9,043 nucleotides of DNA from Phycisphaeraceae bacterium. GTDB lineage: Bacteria > Planctomycetota > Phycisphaerae > Phycisphaerales > Phycisphaeraceae. Location: contig JADZET010000406.1 in the NCBI GenBank assembly GCA_020850375.1, positions 1 through 9,043 of the forward strand, in the 5' to 3' direction. The position numbers were made by a program, and so were the translations under genes. The notes below the pieces were generated by a model. The model did not search any database. It had not been told where the DNA came from and saw nothing but the letters and a program-made list of their open reading frames with translations. Of this stretch, positions 1 through 5,149 are shown in pieces. Position 1 is the stretch's first letter; the number at the start of each line of letters is the position of its first letter.

Positions 1-176
1 CCATTGAGCACGTGATGAAGGGGCTTGACCCCGACGACCGGGCTCTGCTGACGCACGTGGCCGAGTACGGCGTGGCGAGCGCTGCCCGCGAGCGGGGGGT
101 GTCCCGCCGGCAGATCAACAACGCCCTGGCCCGGCTGCGGAGCGGCTTCGAGGCGGCGGGGCTCGGCGCGGACTGA
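1..176 (+). CDS. C-terminal part of a small helix-turn-helix protein (partial, 5' end outside window)
   Basis: An open frame enters from the left edge (first full codon at 3) and stops at TGA 174-176, giving 57 visible residues. It reads as a DNA-binding helix-turn-helix of the sigma-70 region 4 kind. An acidic opener (LDPDDRALL) is followed by a helix rich in Ala/Arg (ASAARERGVSRRQINNALA), where the G-V-S-R-R turn and following helix look like a recognition unit, and then an Arg-rich tail (RLRSGFEAAGL). Such short proteins in phages and in high-GC bacteria often act as transcription regulators or sigma-like factors. That role is inference, since only the C-terminus is present. It lies upstream of the recombination genes in the same direction, so it could be their regulator. 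A truncated unrelated HTH protein is equally possible. Confidence 0.6.
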   Translation, partial: IEHVMKGLDPDDRALLTHVAEYGVASAARERGVSRRQINNALARLRSGFEAAGLGAD

Positions 177-242
177 CCTCGCGCAGCGTGATCCATCGCG
201 GCATAAGTAACCCGAGGACGGGCACGCGACGCCGCCTCGGAG

Positions 243-285
243 GCCGGGGGCCCAGGGGGTTCACCTCTGGACCTCCGCCCCCGGC
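243..285 (+). promoter_or_regulatory. GC-rich hairpin in the leader of the exonuclease gene
   Basis: GCCGGGGGC (243-251) pairs perfectly with GCCCCCGGC (277-285). Inside it, CCAGGGG (252-258) can pair with CCTCTGG (264-270) with one G-T pair, leaving a 5-base loop at 259-263 and a bulge at 271-276. It sits between the stop of the HTH gene and the exonuclease start. No T-run follows, so it is not a classical rho-independent terminator. It could be an attenuating or RNA-stabilising structure. The rest of 177-324 shows nothing else I can name except the ribosome binding site AAGGAA at 315-320. Confidence 0.5.
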
Positions 286-324
286 GCCCGGAGAGGGGTA
301 AGCCCACCCATCACAAGGAAGCAC

Positions 325-1134
325 ATGGATCTGGACATTGACCTCGACATCCTGCAGACCGAACCCGCTGCTGATTACCACGCCCAGGCGGACCGTTACC
401 TCAGCAGCCACCAGCTGGCCGACTTCATCAAGTGCCCACTGCTGCATCACAAGAAGACCGTTGGACTGATTGAAGACGACGATTCGTCGAGCTACCTGAT
501 CGGCCGGGCCGCGCACGTCCGTGTGCTCGAAGGGCGGGAGACCTATGAGGCTGCCTTTGCCCTCGGTGGCCCGATCAATCCACAGACGCGCCGGCCCTAT
601 GGCTCCAACACCCAGGCCTTCCGGGCGTGGGCCGACGTGCAGGGCAAGCCTGTGCTCTCGCACGAGCAGGTGGACCTGGTTGAGCAGATGGCCGCCGGCG
701 TGGCCATGAACGATCAGGCGGTGGACCTCTTGCTCTATGGCCAATCCGAGGGCGTGGTGCGAGCGGAGTATGGCGGAACGCCGTGCCAGATCCGAGTCGA
801 TTGGCTGCACCCGCATCGTGGCATCGTGGACCTAAAAACCTGCGGCGACCTGACGTGGTTTGAGGCCGACGCGCGGCGCTTCGGCTACCACCGGCAGATG
901 GCGTTCTACCGCGCCGTGCTGGCCGAGGCGCTGGGCGGCCTGATGGTTCCGGTTCACCTCATCGCGGTGGAGAAGAAAGAACCCTTCCGCTGCGGGGTCT
1001 GGCGTGTCGGTGACGAGACGCTTGCCCTGGCCCAGCAGGAGAACGAGGCCGCCATCCGCAGGCTCCTGGCCTGCCGGGAGCGTGACGAGTGGCCCACGGG
1101 CTACGAGACGATTCGCCTGCTCGAGGTGGCGTAA
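325..1134 (+). CDS. PD-(D/E)XK exonuclease, RecE/exodeoxyribonuclease VIII-like
   Basis: A 269-residue protein that fits the phage 'exodeoxyribonuclease 8, PDDEXK-like' family (DUF3799 type). Visible landmarks are the opening HQLADFIKCPLLHHKK stretch (29-44), the G-R-A-A-H box (60-64) typical of RecB/RecE-like nucleases, and E142. Then come D159 in RVDWL, the core D169-L-K171-T, and the QxxxY element (Q191, Y195 in HRQMAFYRAVL). A VEKKEPFRCGVW strand follows. D159, D169 and K171 would hold the metal. By family knowledge these enzymes resect duplex ends 5' to 3' to leave 3' single strands for an annealing or recombinase protein. The ATG at 325 follows AAGGAA at 315-320 and precedes all conserved elements. 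The neighbours (ATPase, DUF669) complete a recombination module. The N-terminus is rich in Asp (alternating D-L/I residues 2-10), without obvious function. Confidence 0.85.
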   Translation: MDLDIDLDILQTEPAADYHAQADRYLSSHQLADFIKCPLLHHKKTVGLIEDDDSSSYLIGRAAHVRVLEGRETYEAAFALGGPINPQTRRPYGSNTQAFRAWADVQGKPVLSHEQVDLVEQMAAGVAMNDQAVDLLLYGQSEGVVRAEYGGTPCQIRVDWLHPHRGIVDLKTCGDLTWFEADARRFGYHRQMAFYRAVLAEALGGLMVPVHLIAVEKKEPFRCGVWRVGDETLALAQQENEAAIRRLLACRERDEWPTGYETIRLLEVA

Positions 1135-1221
1135 CGGCAGGCGGACATTCTGAGCATTTCCTGGCGCCCGTGCGGCTTGTGGCGAGTCCCTTATCTGCGA
1201 CGGCCACCCCCTGGCGCTTCT

Positions 1222-1291
1222 GGCAGATCCAGGCAGGCCCCGGAAGTGTGTCACGAACTTCCGGGGGCGGGTTCGACTCCTGCGTCTGCCA
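1222..1291 (+). other. tRNA-like element lacking a recognisable D arm
   Basis: A near-perfect tRNA 3' end is present. The T arm is GCGGG (1267-1271), loop TTCGACT (1272-1278) and CCTGC (1279-1283). It is followed by GTCTGCC (1284-1290) and discriminator A1291, and CCA is not encoded. GGCAGAT (1222-1228) pairs with GTCTGCC over all 7 positions (one T-G). Between them lies a perfect 10-bp hairpin, CCCCGGAAGT (1238-1247) with ACTTCCGGGG (1257-1266), and a 9-base loop. No D arm or normal 7-base anticodon loop can be drawn. A second possible 5' acceptor strand, GGCAGGC, lies at 1136-1142. The central hairpin consists of two inverted copies of the dispersed CTTCCGGGG motif. It could be a degenerate tRNA, a tRNA interrupted by a palindromic element, or a phage tRNA mimic. 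The remainder of 1135-1386 holds no gene that I can see. Confidence 0.45.
1238..1272 (+). repeat. Dispersed CTTCCGGGGGC motif, inverted pair
   Basis: CTTCCGGGGGC at 1258-1268 faces a shortened inverse copy (CCCCGGAAG, 1238-1246), making a 10-bp stem. The 17 bases at 1256-1272 are identical to 7911-7927. Confidence 0.7.
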
Positions 1292-1386
1292 TTAACGCCA
1301 CGGAACAGGACCAGAGTCGCTGACCACGGCGACGTGACTCAAGGACTCAGCACCCAAGAACTCGACGCATCAAGGAGCAACACCGC

Positions 1387-2244
1387 ATGACCATGCTGCA
1401 GCAGATCCACCGCGGGCGAAGGCACAGCCCGCCGCGCTTGCTGATCTACGGGACAGAGGGCATCGGCAAGTCCACCACCGCGGCGGCGGCACCGAACCCG
1501 ATCTTCATCCCCACCGAGGATGGCCTCGACCAGATCGATTGTGCCAGCTTCCCCCTGGCCAAGAAGCTCAGCGACGTGGAGGCGGCCCTTCGCTCGCTGA
1601 TCCAGGAGGACCACGACTTCGAGACCGTCGTGATCGACTCGGCCGACTGGCTCGAACGTTTGGTCTGGGACGATCTCTGCGTTCAGTACGGCGTGGCGAG
1701 CATTGAGAAGGTCGACGGCGGCTACGCCAAGGGCTACACGCACGCCCTGACACACTGGCGAAGGCTGATCGGCGACCTGGACACGCTGCGCAACACGCGG
1801 GGGATGTGTGTGATCCTCCTGGCCCACGCCAAGGTCGAGAAGTTTGAGGACCCCGAGTTCAGCACCTACGACCGGTACTCGCCCCGGCTGCACAGGCACG
1901 TCACGTCGCTCTTGACTGAGTGGGCTGACGCGGTGCTGTTTGCCACGCGGAAGATCATCACCAAGGCCGACCCCGCTGGCGGTGGCTTTGGGCGCGAGCG
2001 CGTCATCGCGGCCGGCCTGGGCAAGGACGCTTCCGGGGGCGGGGGCGAACGGATTCTCCGGACCGTCGGCAGCCCCGCCTGCGTGGCCAAGAACCGCTAC
2101 GGGTTACCGGCCGAGATTCCCTTGTCCTGGCCGGCCCTGATGCAGGCCCTGATTCAGGCCCAGGACCTGGTCGCTGCGCCGCCCCTGCGCCTTACTGATG
2201 CTACCTCCGACAACCCCACCTCCAACGACCCCCAGGAGAGCTGA
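1387..2244 (+). CDS. Phage P-loop ATPase, AAA_24 / Sak4-like (RecA-fold)
   Basis: A 285-residue RecA-fold ATPase. Walker A is GTEGIGKST (22-30), directly after the strand LLIY. The Walker B strand is TVVIDSADWLE with D84. A third strand, GMCVILLAHAKVEKFEDPE, carries the polar residues usual at this spot. The C-terminal signature ACVAKNRYGLPAEIPLSW is typical of the phage nucleotide-binding family AAA_24. Sak4-type members of this group promote single-strand annealing or exchange and often sit beside an SSB-like gene. Here the DUF669 gene starts 3 bases after the stop, and a nuclease lies upstream. That partnership supports a recombinase role, though the exact activity is inference. The start is supported by AAGGAG at 1372-1377, nine bases before the ATG. 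A Ser-Gly4 loop at about 216-220 is encoded by a copy of the dispersed motif. The Asn/Pro/Thr-rich tail (about 270-285) looks disordered. Confidence 0.8.
   Translation: MTMLQQIHRGRRHSPPRLLIYGTEGIGKSTTAAAAPNPIFIPTEDGLDQIDCASFPLAKKLSDVEAALRSLIQEDHDFETVVIDSADWLERLVWDDLCVQYGVASIEKVDGGYAKGYTHALTHWRRLIGDLDTLRNTRGMCVILLAHAKVEKFEDPEFSTYDRYSPRLHRHVTSLLTEWADAVLFATRKIITKADPAGGGFGRERVIAAGLGKDASGGGGERILRTVGSPACVAKNRYGLPAEIPLSWPALMQALIQAQDLVAAPPLRLTDATSDNPTSNDPQES
2030..2047 (+). repeat. Dispersed CTTCCGGGGGC motif inside the ATPase gene
   Basis: An exact 11-base core at 2030-2040 extended by GGGGGCG. In frame it encodes the Ser-Gly4 loop. The 16 bases at 2032-2047 are identical to 2659-2674 in the next gene. 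Confidence 0.7.
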
Positions 2245-2247
2245 TCC

Positions 2248-2727
2248 ATGGCCAACCTCAATGGATTCAATGCGGCCGAAGTCGAACCCACCGGCAGCTT
2301 CGATCCCTTGCCGGCGGGCAAGTACCTGGCGGCCATCACCGAGTCGGAGATGAAGCCGACCAAGAACGGCAGCGGCAACTACCTGCAGCTGACCTTCACC
2401 ATCGTCGAGGGCGAGTTCAAGGGACGTGTCCTCTGGGCGCGGCTGAACCTGAACAACCCCAACGCCACGGCGGTCAAGATCGCCCGTTCGGAGCTGTCGG
2501 CCGTCTGCCACGCCGTGGGGGTTATGCAGCCGCGCGACAGCGTCGAGCTGCACAACCTGCCGCTGGTGATCACCGTCAAGCTCAAGAAACGTGACGACAC
2601 CGGCGAACTGACCAACGAGATCAAGGGCTACGAGCCCAAGGCTGGCGCTTTCGGGGTGTCCGGGGGCGGGGGCGGGCAGGCCCAGCAGGCGCCGGTGACT
2701 AGCAACGTCCCGCCCTGGAAACGCTAA
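2248..2727 (+). CDS. DUF669 family protein, putative phage ssDNA-binding protein
   Basis: A 159-residue protein that fits DUF669. The signs are F18 and LPAGKYLAAITESEMKPTKNG (21-41), the alternating-strand block NYLQLTFTIVEGEFKGRVLWARLNL (44-68), a helical stretch around AVKIARSELSAVCHAVGV, and a final NEIKGYEP strand. DUF669 genes sit in phage recombination clusters, and the beta-rich layout is consistent with an OB-like ssDNA-binding fold. The biochemical role is inferred from context with the adjacent ATPase. A Gly/Gln linker (SGGGGGQAQQ) follows the fold, as in SSB proteins, but the last residues are VPPWKR rather than the acidic SSB tip. That tip occurs instead on the helicase ending at 5149. 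AGGAGAG at 2234-2240 sets the ATG. Part of the Gly linker is encoded by a variant of the dispersed motif. Confidence 0.75.
   Translation: MANLNGFNAAEVEPTGSFDPLPAGKYLAAITESEMKPTKNGSGNYLQLTFTIVEGEFKGRVLWARLNLNNPNATAVKIARSELSAVCHAVGVMQPRDSVELHNLPLVITVKLKKRDDTGELTNEIKGYEPKAGAFGVSGGGGGQAQQAPVTSNVPPWKR
2659..2674 (+). repeat. Dispersed motif variant inside the DUF669 gene
   Basis: TCCGGGGGCGGGGGCG is identical to 2032-2047, but the bases before it (GTG) do not match the CTT start of the full motif. It encodes the glycine linker. Confidence 0.5.
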
Positions 2728-2738
2728 CCGCTCACGCA

Positions 2739-2767
2739 CCCCCTCACCCCCCCTCACCCCCCTTCCC
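2739..2767 (+). repeat. C-rich tract with CTCA spacing (possible G-quadruplex on the - strand)
   Basis: C runs of 5 (2739-2743), 7 (2747-2753), 6 (2757-2762) and 3 (2765-2767) are separated by TCA, TCA and TT. This occupies the gap between the DUF669 stop and the membrane protein start. The complementary strand has four G runs with short loops, the usual pattern for a G-quadruplex. A role in slowing transcription or replication is inference. Confidence 0.6.
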
Positions 2768-2781
2768 AAGAAAGGCAACAC

Positions 2782-3015
2782 ATGAACATCCTCATTATCG
2801 GGCTGGTTCTCTGGCTGGTCTGCGCTGTGGTCAGCTACCTGCTGGTGCGGCGCGAGTTCCGCGGTCCCAACGGGAGCTGGAAGCAGGTCGACCGCGTGTA
2901 CTGGGGCATTTGGGCACTGGTGGCTGGACCGATCGCGCTGGTGTCGCTGGTGATCGCCATGTTGGCCTTCAAGATCAGCAACACGGCATGGGCCAAGCGG
3001 GAGGCCCGGTGGTAA
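2782..3015 (+). CDS. Small two-helix membrane protein of unknown function
   Basis: A 77-residue protein that I do not recognise. Two hydrophobic segments are clear: residues 2-22 (NILIIGLVLWLVCAVVSYLLV) and about 40-63 (ending LVSLVIAMLAF). The loop between them is charged and aromatic (RREFRGPNGSWKQVDR), and the tail KREARW is basic. Arg/Lys in the loop and at the C-terminus suggest that loop faces the cytoplasm; the short N-terminus gives no topology signal. AAAGG at 2771-2775 lies six bases before the ATG, and its stop overlaps the RusA start, so it is probably translated with it. A membrane protein inside a DNA recombination operon is unexpected. It might anchor replication at the membrane, block a competing phage, or be a small inserted accessory gene. 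None of these is shown by sequence alone. Confidence 0.65.
   Translation: MNILIIGLVLWLVCAVVSYLLVRREFRGPNGSWKQVDRVYWGIWALVAGPIALVSLVIAMLAFKISNTAWAKREARW
2999..3004 (+). promoter_or_regulatory. Ribosome binding site that sets the GTG start of the resolvase
   Basis: GGGAGG lies four bases before GTG 3009, inside the last codons of the membrane protein gene. It supports the GTG over the far upstream ATG at 2910, whose extra residues look like out-of-frame membrane gene sequence. Confidence 0.6.
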
Positions 3016-3425
3016 CGATCAATCTGCCCTATCCCCCATCGACGAATCACTACTGGCGGCACTTCCGGGATCGCACAGTGATCAGCCAGGAGGGCCAGGC
3101 GTTCCGCCGACACGTCTGTGCCCTCCTGGCCCCCGGAAGCCCCGCCCCCGGAAGAGCAAGCGGTGGCCCCCGCAAGCCGCCTTCGGGCGGGCGCATCGCC
3201 CTGGCGATGGATGCTTTCCCGCCGGACTGGCGGCGGCGCGATCTGGACAACCTACAAAAGCCCGTGCTCGACGCCCTCGAGCACGCGGGTGTCTACGAGG
3301 ACGACAGCCAGATCGACCTACTGGTCACGCGCCGCTGCGAGGTCGTGCCCGGCGGGCGCTTGGGGGTGCGGGTGATGGACTTCCCCCTGGCGCAATGCCC
3401 GGTCTGTGGCGCGGAGATGAATTGA
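3009..3425 (+). CDS. rusA: RusA-type Holliday junction resolvase
   Basis: 138 residues from GTG 3009. RusA enzymes cut four-way junctions as dimers and tidy recombination or replication intermediates. The start LPYPPSTNHYWR (6-17) matches the family N-terminus. The catalytic block RRDLDNLQKPVLDALEHAGVYEDDSQI carries D78, D80, K84 and D99, in the same spacing as the known acidic and lysine residues of E. coli RusA. The gene overlaps the membrane protein by 7 bases and the helicase by one base (TGATG at 3423-3427). Two features are odd. A Pro/Gly/Ser-rich insert occupies about 42-61, largely encoded by two tandem copies of the dispersed motif. The C-terminus ends in a single CPVCG knuckle (about residues 131-135), which looks like half a zinc ribbon. 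The upstream extension to 2910 is judged untranslated. Confidence 0.85.
   Translation: MVTINLPYPPSTNHYWRHFRDRTVISQEGQAFRRHVCALLAPGSPAPGRASGGPRKPPSGGRIALAMDAFPPDWRRRDLDNLQKPVLDALEHAGVYEDDSQIDLLVTRRCEVVPGGRLGVRVMDFPLAQCPVCGAEMN
3129..3154 (-). repeat. Dispersed motif, two tandem copies inside the resolvase gene
   Basis: GCCCCCGGAAG at 3129-3139 and 3144-3154, a 15-base period, both in the reverse orientation. In frame they encode part of the Pro-Gly-Ser loop. Confidence 0.7.
3413..3416 (+). promoter_or_regulatory. Ribosome binding site that sets the helicase start
   Basis: GGAG lies eight bases before ATG 3425, at the end of the resolvase gene. It favours ATG 3425 (MELRPYQ) over ATG 3395, whose ten extra residues precede the usual family N-terminus. 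Confidence 0.6.
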
Positions 3426-5149
3426 TGGAGTTGCGCCCGTACCAGGCCGAGGCGGTCGCCGCCGTGTACGACCACCTGCGCACGCGGGACGACCACCCCT
3501 GCGTGGTCATCCCCACGGCGGGGGGCAAGACGCCGGTGATGGCCACGATCTGCCGGGACGCCGTGCAGCAGTGGGGTGGGCGTGTCTTGATCCTCGCCCA
3601 CGTCAAGGAACTGCTCGAACAGGCGGTGGACAAGCTCCACACCATGGCCCCGGACCTGTGGAACCGCATCGGGGTCTACTCGGCGGGCCTCAAGAGCCGG
3701 GACACGGAGCATCCGATCATCGTCGCTGGAATCCAGAGCGTCTATAAACGAGCTGCTGAGCTCGATCGCTTCGACCTGATCCTCATCGACGAGGCCCACA
3801 TGCTGCCCCCGCCCCCGGATGGGGAGGGTATGTACCGCACGTTCCTAGCCGAAGCGAAGGTGGTCAATCCCCACGTGCGTTTGATTGGCCTAACCGCCAC
3901 GCCGTACCGCATGTCCACGGGCATGATCTGCGGGCCGGCCCCGGAACACCTGCTCAACCATGTCTGCTTCGAGGTGGGCGTGCGTGAATTGATCGTGCAG
4001 GGCTATCTCTGCCCACTCAAGACCAAGGTCGGCAGCCGCAAGGCGGACTTCCAGGGCCTGCACACTTCCGGGGGCAGGGGCGGTGAGTTCATCGCCGGTG
4101 AGGTCGAAGCCCTGATGGACGATGACGCGCTGGTCCGCTCCGCCTGCCGGGAGATCGCCAATTGCACGCAGGACCGGCGATCGGTGCTCATCTTTGCCGC
4201 CGGTGTCCAGCACGCCCAGCACGTCCAGCGTGTCCTGGGCGAGATGGGCCGCGAGTGCGGGTTCGTCTGTGGGGACACGCCGAGTGTCTTTCGGGACCAG
4301 ATCCTTAAACGTTTCCGGGAGGGGGACCTGAAGTACCTGGTCAACGTCAACGTGCTGACCACGGGCTTCGACGCGCCCAACGTTGACTGCGTGGCCCTCT
4401 TGCGGCCGACGAACTCGCCGGGCCTCTACTACCAGATGGTGGGGCGAGGCTTCCGCCTGCACCCGGGCAAGGAGAACTGCCTGGTGCTGGATTTCGGGGG
4501 CAATATCGTCCGGCACGGGCCCGTCGATGCCCTGGAGATCAGGGATCGGTCGTCAGGTGGCGCGTCGGGTGGCGAAGCGCCGGCGAAGGAGTGCCCGCAG
4601 TGCCAGGCGGTAGTCCACGCGGCCTACAGCCTCTGTCCCGAGTGCGGGTTTGCCTTCCCGCCGCCGCAGCGGAGCCAGCACGATCGGTCCGCGTCGACGG
4701 CGGGCATCTTGGCCGGCGAGGTCACCGACACCGAGTACGCCGTCAGCGACGTCTACTTCAGTGTCCACGTTAAACGCGGTGCCCCCGAAGACCACCCACG
4801 GACGATGCGGGTGGACTACCGCGTGGGGTTCAACGACTACCGCAGTGAGTGGGTCTGCTTTGAGCACCCCCACAACAGCTACGCCCGCGCCAAGGCTGCG
4901 GCGTGGTGGGAAGCCCGTTCCCACGACCCCGTCCCACCCTCGGCCCAAGAGGCGGTGACCCTCTGTGAGGCGGGTGGCGTGGCCCAGACGCTGGCCATCA
5001 CCGTGCGCTCCGTGGCCGGCCAGAAGTACGACCGGATCGTCCGGCACCAGCTTGGGCCGATCCCGCCGGCGGCCAGCGGCGGGGGTGAGTGCGACGACCG
5101 CGAGTTGCCGCAGTATGCCGGGCCGCCCGACGAGGACATTCCCTTTTGA
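3425..5149 (+). CDS. Superfamily 2 DEAH-box helicase with zinc ribbon and SSB-like C-terminal tail
   Basis: 574 residues from ATG 3425. The N-terminus LRPYQAEAV is the Q-motif-like opener of the Ssl2/RadD/UvsW-type family. Walker A is PTAGGKT (30-36), motif II is DEAH (122-125) in FDLILIDEAHML, and motif III is TATPYR (157-162). A second RecA-like domain contains VLTTGFDAPNVD and motif VI QMVGRGFR (337-344). A four-cysteine zinc ribbon follows (C390, C393, C404, C407). The last part, with KAAAWWEARS, resembles the extra domain of phage helicases, probably a DNA-binding module. Such enzymes unwind or branch-migrate forks and junctions. The neighbouring RusA gene fits that work. The very end, DEDIPF, matches the acidic tip of bacterial SSB proteins (DDDIPF). 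The gene overlaps RusA by one base and the primase by four. A Gly-rich loop (HTSGGRGG) is encoded by a motif copy at 4065. Confidence 0.85.
   Translation: MELRPYQAEAVAAVYDHLRTRDDHPCVVIPTAGGKTPVMATICRDAVQQWGGRVLILAHVKELLEQAVDKLHTMAPDLWNRIGVYSAGLKSRDTEHPIIVAGIQSVYKRAAELDRFDLILIDEAHMLPPPPDGEGMYRTFLAEAKVVNPHVRLIGLTATPYRMSTGMICGPAPEHLLNHVCFEVGVRELIVQGYLCPLKTKVGSRKADFQGLHTSGGRGGEFIAGEVEALMDDDALVRSACREIANCTQDRRSVLIFAAGVQHAQHVQRVLGEMGRECGFVCGDTPSVFRDQILKRFREGDLKYLVNVNVLTTGFDAPNVDCVALLRPTNSPGLYYQMVGRGFRLHPGKENCLVLDFGGNIVRHGPVDALEIRDRSSGGASGGEAPAKECPQCQAVVHAAYSLCPECGFAFPPPQRSQHDRSASTAGILAGEVTDTEYAVSDVYFSVHVKRGAPEDHPRTMRVDYRVGFNDYRSEWVCFEHPHNSYARAKAAAWWEARSHDPVPPSAQEAVTLCEAGGVAQTLAITVRSVAGQKYDRIVRHQLGPIPPAASGGGECDDRELPQYAGPPDEDIPF
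4065..4075 (+). repeat. Dispersed CTTCCGGGGGC motif inside the helicase gene
   Basis: An exact 11-base copy, preceded by A and followed by AGGGGCGG. In frame it lies in the loop between the two helicase lobes and gives T-S-G-G-R-G-G. Confidence 0.7.
5132..5136 (+). promoter_or_regulatory. Ribosome binding site that sets the TTG start of the primase
   Basis: GAGGA lies nine bases before TTG 5146. The TTG overlaps the helicase stop as TTGA (5146-5149), a normal coupling arrangement. The GTG at 5089 has no comparable site, and the 19 residues it would add look unrelated to primases. Confidence 0.6.

Noticed and set aside
1136..1291. Full intron-containing tRNA starting at GGCAGGC 1136
   Set aside because: The 7-base acceptor match exists, but I could not draw a D arm or anticodon arm from the bases that follow, so only the shorter tRNA-like element is listed.
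1339..1899. Minus-strand open frame opposite the ATPase gene
   Set aside because: The + strand reading has Walker motifs and family signatures. The reverse frame is a codon-bias shadow.
2910..3008. Upstream extension of the resolvase to ATG 2910
   Set aside because: The added residues overlap the membrane protein out of frame and do not look like RusA. GTG 3009 has a ribosome site and begins the family N-terminus.
3129..3154. CRISPR-like or tandem repeat array
   Set aside because: There are only two units with a 15-base period inside a coding gene, and no repeat-spacer pattern anywhere in the window.
3806..3819. Further copy of the dispersed motif in the helicase (GCCCCCGGA)
   Set aside because: It matches only nine bases and lacks the AG end. 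It can be explained by a run of Pro codons after the DEAH box.
5089..5145. GTG 5089 as primase start
   Set aside because: The 19 extra residues overlap the helicase end and are Arg-rich filler. TTG 5146 has GAGGA at good spacing and a TTGA overlap.
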